A stretch of DNA of 64,000 nt, taken from positions 33,706,991-33,770,990 of the forward strand of contig JAKCOZ010000007.1 in assembly GCA_022605955.1 (NCBI GenBank), read 5' to 3'. Shown here one piece after another: positions 25,101 through 36,530 of the stretch. Source of the stretch: Rallus limicola (Eukaryota; Chordata; Aves; Gruiformes; Rallidae). The notes beneath the pieces are model-generated. The model had not been told where the DNA came from. It worked only from the letters and a program-made list of their open reading frames with translations, and ran no database searches. Every line of letters starts with the position of its first letter. Within the stretch, counting starts at the first letter, position 1. The position numbers and the translations under genes were made by a program.

Positions 25101-26660
25101 AGAGATATCCCAGACCTTGGTAAGCACAACTGAATCTAGATTAAGGTTTGTTTTTGTTGTTGGGAGGACTTAATCTGGTCCACTGTGAATTCTGCTTTAG
25201 TAGCTATGGATGAATTTGGCCACACACTTTGTCCTCTCTAGGAGACTTATCAACAAGTTTTGAAAAGGAAAATGCTTCAGGAGGATGGAGAAAACCAGAG
25301 ATAAGAGAATGAGTTGTATTCAGATGAAGAGTGGTCATGGGGTCCATTTCATGGTCATGGGCAGGGAAAATACCTGGTTTTGGCACTGAAACATCATCAG
25401 AATGTGTGTGTATGGATTGCTGACTCTCATCTTCTTTTGAAGGAAGTGACTTTCACTTTGATGGCTAGTGCGAGACAGGAATACTACCTGATACTACCTG
25501 ACCTCTTGCTGTGGGCTACTACAAGAGCTACCTATGGAAGTTGTCTATTAATTGCATCAGTCCCTGAGGTTTTGTTGTCAAAAATGGCAATGGTGATGGA
25601 AACTGCTTATGTGGGTTTGAGTTCTGGGGTGTTGAATTTTTTTAATAAGCTACACTACTGGCTGTTGTGCTCAGTTGACACCATGGCAGAGGGAGAGAAT
25701 GCCATTTAAGAAGGTCAGAGTCAGGTCCAGAGTCCCTTCTTTTTGTTGACTAATCAGTACCAAACCACAGAGCACTGAGTGAGATTGAATCTGTCCCTTG
25801 CCAAACTCACTGTCTAACCATGGATGTGGGGGAAAAGCTGAGGATAGCCTTGATGAAAAAGCAGAAGAGGATTTTGGTGTTTTTCTGTAACACGGTGTGT
25901 TTCATGGTATATATTAATGAGTTAAGCAATTCTTGTGAGAGCACTGGGCTAGACAAGGAGTGAGGGACCTACCTATTAACAAGTGCTTACAGTGACACAA
26001 ACGCAGGAGAGGGAAGGTGAAGTGTGCATAAATAAATATAATTTCAGCACTGAGTTCAGAATGCTAAGAATCTGGGCTGTGGAGGCAGATTCATATTAGA
26101 TTGCACCAGGAAAATATGCATGAACGTGACAGAAACAAGGCCTGACTGCTTGTCTTGGAGGCTGGTGAGATTCGAGGGTTGATGCCCATTATTCCTTACA
26201 AGCTGTCAACCTTTTACTGGTCTAGCACGACTCAGCTATACCAAGCTTTACTTCAGCACTGAATTGCACTTTCTTACAGAGTGCGAGCGTGTGTTTTTAT
26301 CCGGCTTCACAGAGCTGCTTCTCTCTTCATTGAAATGCATGGAAAACTGAGACAGGAGACATAAGCCTGGTTCTGCCACCTCTGCTGGCACTGCAGCGCA
26401 GTTGGGCCAGCGCGCCTGAGAGTTAGGTTACACCAGGCTTATTGCGTTACAGAGTGGCAGAGGGATTGCAGAGGGTTACATCTCTTCCCTCTGATCTGCT
26501 CCAGAGTAGATCTTACAGCCACATGGTAGACGAACCTGAGCTCATGTGTCAGTGCTACAGTACTTATTGCCATAATGTGAATATTCCTTCTGTGCAGGGA
26601 AACATCTGTGCACCACTGTGACTATCAGACTAAGCTGACATGAGCAGAGTTACCTGGTTT

Positions 26661-26688
26661 GAGCTCCTTCCACTGAGCTCCTTTCACT
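26661..26688. repeat. 14-bp tandem duplication
   Basis: Two near-identical units (GAGCTCCTTCCACT and GAGCTCCTTTCACT) lie head to tail with one difference. Confidence 0.85.
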
Positions 26689-27963
26689 GGAGGAGATGTT
26701 CCTTAAGCACAGATGAGGTTGTGTTTGAGTCTTCATGCCCCTGCCTACAGAAACTGATGTACTTTTGGGTATGAGCCTCAGGAGGTCTCAAACCTCTACT
26801 GAGACTGCTTAACGCAGAGCCCACACAGATGGGAACTGTGTTCAGTAACCTGGTTCGCATTTGAACCTCGAATCTAGGAATACAAGACTCCATCCTGGTG
26901 ACATCCAGGCCTTTACTGTTGTTCACACTCACAACAAGGAGGAGCTGAATGTTTATCCATGAGACAAACAATCCTTGGGCTTCTCTTCAGTCTTCTGGAT
27001 TTTTCCCCTGTTTGCATAGCTTCCTTGCTTAGAATAATGAATGTGTCTGAAGCAGGTTTCTCAGTGGATGGTTTATCCGGTTATTAATGATGTGGAGCAC
27101 TTCAGGACCCTGAGGACCTCTGCATTGTTGCTTTAATAAACGTCTTTCAAAATGATGAGGCCACTGGCACCCTTTCTGTGCTTTCATGGTACAATGATCT
27201 TAAAGTAGCACGGTGCATTTTATTTATTAGCCAGACCATTAATCACACAGGTATCAGTTGGCTTCAGGGAAATTTTTAATTAGAGATATTTAAGGTTGAG
27301 AGAAAGTGCTTCAGTGACAGACAATGAGAGCAAGCAGAAGCAGGTGGCAGGCTATCTTTGTGAGTCTGTGATTAATACAGGATTTAAATAAAATATTCAT
27401 GAAAGAAAATTGAAGTTATAGCCAAATCCAAACGTTAAACCTCCTTTAAAACTCAAATATAAATTCTTTGGAGATTATTCTTCTCTGTATTCATTAGGGG
27501 GGGATCTGGCGAATATGAGAGAAAAGGGCATTTTTTCCCTAATATAATAATTTAGCAATATTTTTAAATGCTTGTACTAAATCTTCTTGGACCACAATTC
27601 AATATCATTGATAAAATCCATATCCTTATTTGGGATGTCTCACAAGGCACTGGGATGGGCACAAAGGAAAGATTAGGGCTGGAACTTGGGACATCCCTGA
27701 CAGCATGCTGACATGGGTATGAGACAGGCAGAAAAAAACATTGCTTGAAGCACAAATGCATCCCTCTGGCAATGTGGCATTGGTGGTTGCTAATACTTAA
27801 AGCCAGCATTGTCACATGAAAAATGAATGGTACTGGCTGTGCAAACATCTCTCTTGTTAGATAATTAATCAGGTGTACTAGGTATAATTTGTTTTGATAT
27901 AGAACCTCTCTGGTGTGCTCACAGGCATCTCCTGAAATAGCCCTGTAAAATGGATTGTTAAAA

Positions 27964-28003
27964 GGTGGGGGTGTGGGTGTGATGGTGGGGGGTGGTGGTG
28001 GGG
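27964..28003 (+). repeat. G-rich tract, possible plus-strand G-quadruplex
   Basis: The plus strand carries G runs of 5, 3, 6 and 4 with short T-containing spacers. It fits a G-quadruplex pattern, though the second loop is about 9 bases. Confidence 0.55.
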
Positions 28004-28387
28004 AAGCCAAACAAACCCTGCAGCAAGTATTGCACGTGTCTCTTTGCGCAAACAGCAAAATGGAACATTAAATTTTCCTACTCACACAGAGCAAAGTTTT
28101 CAGTCTTGGATGCCCGCATTTAACAATTTAAATTTGTAGAGAAATTAATTTTTTCCAAGTTGTTCAGCTCCTTCAGCTCCATTTCTCTGATCCCCTTACC
28201 CTTCTTGTACGCTGCAGCTGTTCTCCCTAAACACAGACCATCTGAAGTACTTTGGCCTTTTGGTGCTATGAACTTCAGAGATCTCACTGAAGGAGTTTGT
28301 TATCCTTCGTGTGAAAAGGAAAGTTGTAAGTTGGTTGCTGCTTAATGACCTGAACTGATTGGTGAGGAAGGAACATGGGTGATGGAG

Positions 28388-28473
28388 TCTCTAGCATGAA
28401 TCAAGTTCTGACATGAATCAAGCTCTAACCTGAGTCAAGTCTCTAACATGAGACAAGCTCATGTCAAGCTCAA
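28388..28473. repeat. Decayed minisatellite, about 18-bp unit
   Basis: Four to five imperfect head-to-tail copies of a unit resembling 'CATGAATCAAGCTCTAA' (variants TCTGA, TCTAAC, GAGTCAAG and GAGACAAG). The copies lose similarity towards the right end. Confidence 0.75.
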
Positions 28474-29320
28474 GAGACTAGAGACAGCAAAAGATCAGGA
28501 GTCTCCAAAGCTGCCACAAACAGGTGTGTGACAAAGCAAAGCAGCCGCTAAGAAAGCACCAGCCAAGTCCTGCCTACAAAGACACTTGGATCAAGAAAAA
28601 GAGTGGGCTCACATCGCCTTCCTGCTGTCTTGGAGAACGGGGAGAACTACTATAGTGTGTTCTCACAAGCTGTGTGACACAGTGGTGATCTTGTTGGGAA
28701 ACTGTGGTCCATACACTTGTCAATTTACTCAGCTTTGAGAGAATGGTTTCTGAATGAGAAAAAATGCCCTGGGATTTTTCTATGTTCTCATGAGGAGGAG
28801 ACATCTAGGCACACAGAGGCAGCTCACAGAGGCTTTCAAATCACTTAAATCCCTTCAAGTGTAGGAAAAATACTTTGAATGCACAGAACCACATTAAGGC
28901 AACCCAGGGGTCCAGGAAAGTCCACAGTTTGTTCCTTCTTGTGAAGCCCAAGTATTTCCGGTGGATTCTACTTTGCCTTGTTTGAAAGCCGGACTAGTAC
29001 TCTTCCCTTAAATGCTGAGACTTTTTCCCATTTTACCTTGTCTGCAGATGAGCAAAGGCCTTTAGCGACAAGAGACTTCACCTTTTACCTTCCTTTTCCC
29101 TTCTGTGTGCACACACGTAGAAACACAACGTGCTTTAGTATTATTGTTGCTCACAGAATCAACAGGTTGAGGAATTAAAAGCAGATGTTCATATCTCCCA
29201 GGAGTATAATTTTAGATACCTCCTGGTTTTGGCAGGCATAATTTTTTCAATTACAGCTTCATTAATTTTCTTTGTGAGTATAATGGCTACAAATAAAATT
29301 ATTGAGATGTTTTCTTTAGG

Positions 29321-29345
29321 AAAAAAAAAAAAGAAAAAGAAAAAG
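29321..29345. repeat. A-rich tract (A12 then AAAAAG units)
   Basis: Twelve A are followed by GAAAAA-type units. No retroposed body is recognised to its left. Confidence 0.8.
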
Positions 29346-30015
29346 GCTGATATTTGGAATCTATTGCTTGATGGCAGGAATCAGGTTTGATGCACTGTGG
29401 CTTTAGTCCAATTGTTTTTGAACGGATTGAACAAGGGGTCAACTGTCATCCAAGAGCACAGTCTGAGTGCCTTTCGACATGAACAAAAAAATACAGGTAA
29501 GATGGGATTTTCCCAAAGCATTGTGGGCTCTTTCTAATTCTCTTAGTTCTCTTGAAGAAACAAGACTAACATGTGGAGTTGCTATTTAAAATCTTTTCAC
29601 TAATGCCATTTTTCATGGTATAAGCTGTTAAATTTGGTAACAAGCCCATCTGAAATGTCATGTCTGTCACTGTAGAGTTCTAATTAACAGTAAAGCTTAT
29701 TAGCCTAAGTTGCCTTAGAATTTGAATAAGGGCAAAGCTATTCATAGGCCTATATGCAACCTATGCCTTTAGTAGCTTTGAGAATGATTTTTCCAGCCTA
29801 ACCAGAAGAAAAACATCCCTCACTCCTCCATGTACAACTTAAGCTTCACCCATTCTTGCTATTAAATTCTTGTTAATTGTGACTTTAAGTCAGGGACTTT
29901 TCATCATTGACAAACAAACCGGAGAGTTGGGAAGAAGATACCACTGGAAACAAGACCCACCCTAGTATCACAGGGACAAATGAAAGTGTTATTAAATCGT
30001 TGATAGCTCATTTTT

Positions 30016-30047
30016 CCCCTAAAGAACAATCCCCTCCCCCACCCCCT
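30016..30047 (-). repeat. C-rich tract, possible minus-strand G-quadruplex
   Basis: C runs of 4, 4, 5 and 5 occur with one longer (about 11-base) loop. The last three runs are very tightly spaced. Confidence 0.45.
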
Positions 30048-31040
30048 GCAATAGGTGAAATTCAGAAATAACTTTCTCCTCTATTGGAATGAATGTGTCA
30101 CACTGAAACATATTTCCCCCGCTCTAATTTCTCACAAGCCATTTTGTAATCCATCTTTCCAGGCCATGTTGTGCAGGTGTATGATTGTATTTGATATTCC
30201 TGCACCCATTAATCACTGCTCTGTGACCTGTTTTACTCTGTACTTACTAAGCTCCTTTCCTTCAGTTCAGGACTGACAGTGCTGTGTAAACTGTTTACTT
30301 CCCTGGTGCAGCATTTGCTCAGCATTTTGGCAAGCTCCAACAAAATGTTCCCAATTGACTTTTGGCCAATAAATGCAACAGACTTTTCTTACATGGAATT
30401 TGATGCCTACATATGTTTTTCCTTGTTCAGTGTTCCAGGCAACTCTTTTAACTTTGTTATCACCTGGTCTCATCTTTCCTCTGTCATGATCGTAGAATGA
30501 AAACAATTGTCATCCAGCCCTGAATGCTGTTTTCAGCTCTTAACTTTTTCTTTTTCTTTCCACCATACCTATTTGGGTTCTCAACACATTCATTTAATTC
30601 TTGTGTTGCTTGCAACCAAGCAGAAGAAGATAGATGTTGCTTTCATAGAAGAATGAGAAAAAAAGTGCAGACCAGATATGGAAAAAGAAGGAGGGGAATT
30701 AGAATTCTCATTATGTTTTGTAGAAACAATGAAATAGATCTGATGCTTGAAGTATTTGCATTCCAATAGTCACCCATCTTTGTGTGAGGTTATGCTGGAA
30801 GCACAGTGAGCAGGAATATCTTTGGCATAAACACTGTCCATAGGCAGAATAAAGAAGGGAGGAAGTGGGAAAGGATAGAAAATGAGATTTCTTTCCCTAA
30901 ACTTAAGCTGTATAGTAACTATAATCACTGAAGAGTGATAGGACTGCAGCCAGTGGACCCCATCTGACTTATACACTATTCCTGTGTAGGGAAGACAGGA
31001 GGGTGTTTAGCACTCTCAACTGATTACACCTGAAGTGTCT

Positions 31041-31160
31041 ATCACAGAATCACAAAATCACAGAATTAGTAGGTTGGAAAAAACCTTTAAGATCATTGAG
31101 TCCAACCATACGTGTCCTCTACTAAATCATAACTCTAAGCACCTCTATACTTAACTTTGA
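31041..31160 (-). mobile_element. CR1 LINE 3' tail remnant
   Basis: Only about 120 bp of the 3' end remain, read from the minus strand: repeated 'ATCACAGAATCACAAAATCA' tail units, then 'TAGGTTGGAAAAAACC', 'GATCATTGAGTCCAACCAT' and 'CTACTAAATCATAACTCTAA'. It is an extreme 5' truncation with no ORF2. The sequence is of the '...CTAAATCAT...CTAAGCACCTC' tail family, like the copy at 10541. Confidence 0.9.
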
Positions 31161-31185
31161 CTAGACAATGAGCTTTTAAATGGCT

Positions 31186-31210
31186 AAAAAAAAGCTTTTT
31201 TTTTTTTTTT
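31186..31210. repeat. A8-GC-T15 palindromic homopolymer pair
   Basis: Eight A, then GC, then fifteen T. The central A8-GC-T8 is self-complementary. It lies 25 bp from the CR1 remnant but is not part of it. Confidence 0.9.
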
Positions 31211-33836
31211 AAATGACTGGAGTGAAGTGGGAAGAGTCCTTCCTGAAAGTGTCCAGTTCAAAGTCTCATGGCAGGTCTGCATCCCAGCTAAGAGCAAAGC
31301 CTGAGTTGCAGTGCAATACATGGTCCATCCTGCCACCACTGACCTGAACTGTTTTAGTCTGCCCAGGTGGGATGAGGCTAGCCAAAGCACACTGTCGCAA
31401 AAACCTGCTGGCATTTCTATTTCCCTTCAATACCAGAAATGCCTGAAGAACAGCCCAACTGCCTAGTTTATGTTCTGATCTATATTTAGCTCACTATTGC
31501 TGTTTTGTATTTGTGTGTTGTATAGTTTTTGGCTCTTCTGCATTGCATCTTAGCCAGAATAAGCCTAAAAACAAATTAAACCCCCTTGAAACCCAAAACC
31601 CATTGTGAAGATACAGAATGTTAAACATGGCCTAAGCCTGTTCAGGAGAAAAGAGCTTCAAGGGTCTTATTATAGATAGTGTGTTTATTATTGTTATTCT
31701 GTGCTGTTTGCTCATCTATCCTGCTGGAACATAAACCACATTTTGCACTCTGTGTGCTGGTAGATATCTCAGTGCTTCATCTTCACACAGCAGAGTATAA
31801 CTGGGTCACTTGAGGACAGAGTGTAGGTGGTGCTCGACAGTTTTTATAAACAAATCAAAATACCTCTGCTATCCCCAGTGCCTAGTTAGCTGTATGCTTT
31901 CCAAGTTCTCGGTGCTGAAAGCATGGAAAGTTGTTCCTCTCCCAGTGAGGAAACAGAGGTACATGTAAGTTTGATGTATTTCATCTGACTTCTGACTTCC
32001 TCAGGGTATAACTCTTAAAAATCCCTCACCCCTGCTCTATCGGTGCACAAGGAATGCAAAATAAATAGAACTTCCATCTTGAGAAGACAGCAGATAATCC
32101 TGTGACCACAGATGACATAGATGTTTCCAGCCTGCTTCTGCCTACACCCTTTTCTGAAGCCTTGATATTTAAATTGCATCCCTTCAGGCTCCCTTGCACA
32201 CTGATGGAGGAGGTGTTAGCAGGCCTACATGAGATTGATTGGTGATACAAAGGTTCAGGTCAGAATGTAATGTTCTCCACTCACACCAGTTCTGAATCTG
32301 GCACATGGTTTTTCAGATGCTGTTGTTAGCTTGTCCCATTGAAAGCCACTCAAGGCATTATTACTCATTGACTGAAGATTTTTTGTCCATTTCTGTCTCA
32401 GTAGAATCATTGGTGACAATCACAATGTCTTGCACATATTCCATATCTCATAGACCTACTTGAGTAGCACATGCTGATATAATGTGTATTTATTTCATTA
32501 CTTCCTATCTTTCTACTGTAATGCAGGCTTCTTCATACCTATACAGTATGGTAGTCTAGTGATAGGTACATTTTACTACTGCCATTTTTTTTCAGTGGTT
32601 GGAGCTTCTTGACTACTTCAGCAGTTGCCTTGTAGCATACGTTCATTGCACATCCATCAAAGCACATACCAACAACTGCAGCTGTACAATAAATTGATAT
32701 AATTGCTCTCAGTGATACTAACAAAGAACTTGACTTGTTTGATTGCCTAAGTATTTAATTGAATAACATCTTGTTGCCTATAAATTTGGATTTAGTGGTA
32801 GAAAATCAGGGCCAGAAGAGGTATTTTGGGGAAAATTATTTCTGATTCTTCTTTTATTTGGGGGGTGGTGGGGTGTGATTTGTAAGGGATGTTTTTAAAG
32901 GACATGAAGACAATAAGAGTAACAGTTAAACCCGTTTTCTCTATGAAAGCACCATCACCACTTTGAAAACTTGTTGGATATGGCCTCAGTAGTAGTAGCA
33001 GGAGTTCCTGTGATAATTCTTTTCCCAGAGGCCTCATGAGCTTTAGAGTCTGATTTATTCATTGATGTAAGAAATGACCCATGCTCATGAGTCAGTGGAG
33101 AGAGAGAGCTGTTAAAGCACCACTAGCATCTTCTCCACTTCAGAAACAGCACAACAGCCTTAAAGCCTCCATTTCCATCCCCACCCCCCAAAAGTCCTAC
33201 TTTTTAAGTCAAGCAGGAATTTCTTCATAGCATCAGACATCTCCTTTGTTTTGAAACCATTTGTCCCATCGGGGCACTCTACATCACCTCAGCAGGCCCA
33301 CTAGCCATCTGTGAGCTTCTGTAGCATCAAATTGTAATGAATGGGTCTGTAGCAACTAAACCAGATATTTTTTAATCACTTTGAAGAAAAGGAGGGAAAA
33401 TTTCAATTCTATTCACTGCAGGAATCGAAAGTAGTAGGAGAGAAGAGAAGGAAAGCTCTTACTTTCTACCTCCCTGTGATGGATCTTATCTGGACTATGT
33501 AGTTTGAGAAACTTAACTCCTCTAAGCTCTGATTCATGATAGAGAAAACAACAGGTCCACACTGCATCTGGGAAGCAGAGAAGCCCTATAATCTACCAGT
33601 GTCTATCCAGTTCCCCTGCCTTGAGTAGTTCCTCAGAGAAGATTTACCTTCCTTGTCCTTCAGAGCTTTTCCTACTCAGGAAGCTGACTGTGTATATAGC
33701 TGAAAATGAGAGTAATATTATAAAAAGCCTTGAAATCAAGGAAGGGAAAATGTCATTCATTGTTATCTGGAGCCAGTGGAGTAGGCTCAGTTTCTTCCTG
33801 TGTGCACACAGAGGTTAGAGACACAGAGAACAACCA

Positions 33837-33868
33837 CCCCACCACCCACTACCCCCTGCCCACACCCG
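33837..33868 (-). repeat. C-rich tract, possible minus-strand G-quadruplex
   Basis: Five C runs (4, 3, 5, 3, 3) with loops of two to four bases give a compact G-quadruplex pattern on the minus strand. Confidence 0.6.
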
Positions 33869-35005
33869 GGTATCTTTTCACACTGGCATTTCAGTGGCAT
33901 TTTTTTTGTTGTTCAAAGCCTTGAGGGTTTGAACCCTGTTTAACACCTCTCAGTTGAGCAATTCTGCTGCTCAACAGTCGATGCCTAGTCAACAAATTGT
34001 ACCTGTGATTTTGCAGCAGGATAAAGCTGTAGATAAGACACACCTACTGGGCGCTTTCAAGTTAGAATATTGTGTTAGTCATTGCTTTTATGTATGTTTA
34101 TACACAATATCTGCCTGAAGGTATACATTGATTTCCAGCCATCAAGAACATATTTAAAATTGGCCAAGTGCTTAACCTTTGTTCACAGAAAGTATATTTG
34201 AACTTTTTTTTTTTCACTAAGAATTATTAGCTCAGAAGAGTCTGATATGGCTGTAATCATCACCATGATTATTGACTTAAACTAAAATTCTTCTACTGGT
34301 TTTATTCTTTTTTATAAAGTTGAGTTATACTTGTAATTTACCTTTTGTCTTTTAATAGGTGTATTCCCTTAACAGGTATTGATTTAAGTGGATACAACTG
34401 TATTTCAGGGAAAGATTTTCTGACAACCAAAAATAAAAACTTAATGTGGTGTTAATTTACTTGTAGCTAGTAATTTTGTGAGGTTCTACACTTAAAATAG
34501 ACATACACAAAAAAAATCTCAAACACCTGAGATTCACATTGTAGGAAGAAATGCTTGAATCCAGGACAAGAATTCCAACAGCCTCTTCTCCAATACGAGC
34601 TAATCTCTAAAGCACCTAAAATCAATCAGTGCTTCCATTTTTTCCTCCTAGCTCCCCTGATGCTGAAACCTTTGCTTGCAGCACTCAGCTGCCAATTCAT
34701 AGAAGTTCAGAGTGAAGCTCAGACTCCCTCCCAATCCCTGGAGGTGAAGAACCCATCAGGGGTCTCCAACAACAGCCATCACACAACTGCAGGTGCAGCA
34801 TGAAGCCTGGCAGCTGTGTGCCCCTTTCCTGAGAAACACAGTTGGACAGAGGGGAAAGGATGCTCTTGTCTTCTGTTCTTTGCGTGTTTCCTCAGGGGAA
34901 ATCCATCTAGGGTGTGGCAGATGATGTGAGTGTGATCACCTTGTCAGGGTTCAAACTGGTTGCATCAACTTGCCAGAGAAGTACTGGAATAGGGCCATTT
35001 TTTAT

Positions 35006-35041
35006 CCCCCCCTCACTGCCCCCTCCCTTCCCCCCTGCCCC
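35006..35041 (-). repeat. C-rich tract, strong minus-strand G-quadruplex pattern
   Basis: C runs of 7, 5, 3, 6 and 4 with short loops. This is the densest C-rich tract in the window and sits about 100 bp before the 5' end of the CR1 at 35141. Confidence 0.65.
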
Positions 35042-35140
35042 GATAGAGCTCTGCAAAAAAAGATTAAGCTAAAAAATGGTAACCCAATGGTGAAGGACCC
35101 CTGAGTCCTGATCCTTGATTTCCGCTGCATTTTGGCTCAA

Positions 35141-36058
35141 TGTCCAGATGGAAGATGGAGGCAAGTGATGTTCTTCAAGGGTCTTTACGGGGACCACTGC
35201 TGTGTAATGACAGTGGGACTGAGTGTACCCTCATCAAGTTTGCTGATGACACCAAGCTGAGTGGTGAAGTTAATGTTCCAGAGCGATGAAATGCCATCCA
35301 GGGGGATCTGGACAGCCTGGAAAGGTGAGCCCAGGTGAACCTCATGAGGTTCAACAAAGCCAAATGCAGGGTCCTGCACCTGGGTCAGGACAACCCCTGT
35401 TATCCATATAAGTTAGGAGATGATGTGCTGGAAAGCAGCCATGAGGAAAAGGACTTGGGAGTACTCGTGAATGAAAAGATGGACATGAGCCACTAATGTA
35501 CATCTGCAGACCAGGAGTCTAACCACATCCTGAGCTGCATCCAAAGAAGTATGGCCAGAAGATCAAGAGGTGATTCTGCCCCTCTACTCTGCTCTGGTGA
35601 GACCTCACCTGGAGTACTGTGTCCAGCTTTGGAGCCCTCAACACAGGAAGGACATGGACCTGTTGAAGCATGTCCAAAGGAGTGCCACAGAAATGATCAA
35701 AGGGATGGAGCACCTCTCTTATGAAGCTAAGCTGAGAGAGTTTGTTCAGCCTGGAGAAGAGAAGGCTCCAGGGAAACCTTGTAGAGGCCTTCCACTACCT
35801 GAAAGCTGCATATAAGAAAGCTGGGGAAGAACTGTTCACAAGGGCATGTAGCACTAGGACGAGAGATAATGGTTTTAAATGAGAAAAGGGCAGATTTAGG
35901 TTGGATATTAGGGAAAAAATTTTTTCCATATGATGGTGGTAGATGACTGGCACAGGTTGCACAGAGAGGTAGTAGAGGCCCCATCCCTGGAGATATTCAA
36001 GGTTAGGCTTGATGGGGCTCTGAGCAACCTGATATAGTGAAGATGTGGCCCATGTCAT
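35141..36058 (+). mobile_element. Longest young CR1: RT motifs B-C through 3' region, tail missing
   Basis: This plus-strand CR1 reaches further 5' than the other young copies. RT motif B is readable as VLQGSLRGPLL at 35170-35202, followed by the catalytic FADDTKL box at 35239-35259. The segment between is about 25 bp shorter than expected, having lost the 'FNIFINDL' codons. Then come [16 protein letters not shown] (35339-35386), [25 protein letters not shown] (35583-35621) and LKHVQRSATEMIKGMEHLSYE. Stops (for example TGA after FADDTKL and TAA near 35495) and frameshifts make it inactive. It ends around 36058 after 'TAGTGAAGATGTGGCCCATG', so the last roughly 90 bp and the (ATTCTATG)n tail are absent. 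That is unusual, because reverse transcription starts at the 3' end. Confidence 0.94.
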
Positions 36059-36366
36059 ATTCCCGTACATAGTTTTAGAGCTGTCTGAGAAGTAGGCTTT
36101 GGCTTAAATCCATCCCCTGCTCATCTTCAGTAATCTGAGTTCTCCTGCCCTTGTTCTAATCACTAGGATAAATGAACATTTCTCATTCAGTTTTGGAAGA
36201 CACTTGGGTATGTATTTTACTAAAGCTGAGGAGATTCAACTGCTATGATAGTAGAGAAAGTAATCTTAGTAAATATATGAACATGTGAGACAACTTAAAA
36301 TCTCTATCATTTGAGACAAAAGGCCTGATGCCTAGGAATGATTAAAAGTGTACCTTCTTTGTGTTA
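36059..36366. other. Spacer between facing CR1 copies
   Basis: 308 bp of unique DNA separates the 3' end of the plus-strand CR1 from the 3' tail of the minus-strand copy. No feature is recognised. Confidence 0.55.
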
Positions 36367-36530
36367 TCATAGAATCACAGAATGATTTGGGTTGGCAGGC
36401 ACCACAAATCTCATCTAGTTCCAGCCCTCTGCCGTGGGCAGGGACATCCTTAACTAGACCAGGTTGCCCAAACCATCCAACCTGGCCTTGAATACTGCCA
36501 AGGATGGGACATCCACAGCTTCTCTGGACT
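36367..36530 (-). mobile_element. CR1 LINE 3' fragment
   Basis: Read from the minus strand. Tail 'TCATAGAATCACAGAATGAT', then 'CTCATCTAGTTCCAGCCCTC', 'GGGCAGGGACATCCTTAACTAG', 'CCATCCAACCTGGCCTTGAA' and 'GGGACATCCACAGCTTCTCTGG', after which similarity stops. About 160 bp of 3' UTR and the very last ORF2 codons remain. Confidence 0.93.

Larger units (their letters stand above)
22128..31040. other. Unique non-coding DNA, about 8.9 kb
   Basis: No coding exon, RNA gene or transposon is recognised. Notable contents are a 14-bp tandem duplication (26661-26688), a G-rich tract (27964-28003), a decayed minisatellite (28388-28473), an A-rich tract (29321-29345), a C-rich tract (30016-30047) and two AT-rich blocks that look like candidate conserved elements (24340-24600 and 27050-27560). 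The longest frames, 131 codons at 25314-25709 (+) and 164 codons at 27564-28058 (-), show no domain and no exon structure. Confidence 0.6.
31161..35140. other. Unique non-coding DNA, about 4 kb
   Basis: No gene is recognised. It contains C-rich tracts at 33837-33868 and 35006-35041 and a G-rich patch near 32860-32878. Reading frames are all under 85 codons and featureless. Confidence 0.6.

Noticed and set aside
25314..25709. 131-codon plus-strand open frame
   Set aside because: No family resemblance and no exon signals; it includes a small local duplication (ATACTACCTG) that would not be expected in a conserved protein.
25760..25830. CTGTCCCTTGCCAAACTCACTGTCTAA as an old SINE/LINE piece
   Set aside because: It resembles a phrase common in ancient vertebrate repeats, but the match is under 30 bp with no supporting flank.
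27564..28058. 164-codon minus-strand open frame
   Set aside because: Part of it is the G-rich tract read as a proline-rich stretch; the rest has no domain. Composition explains the missing stops.
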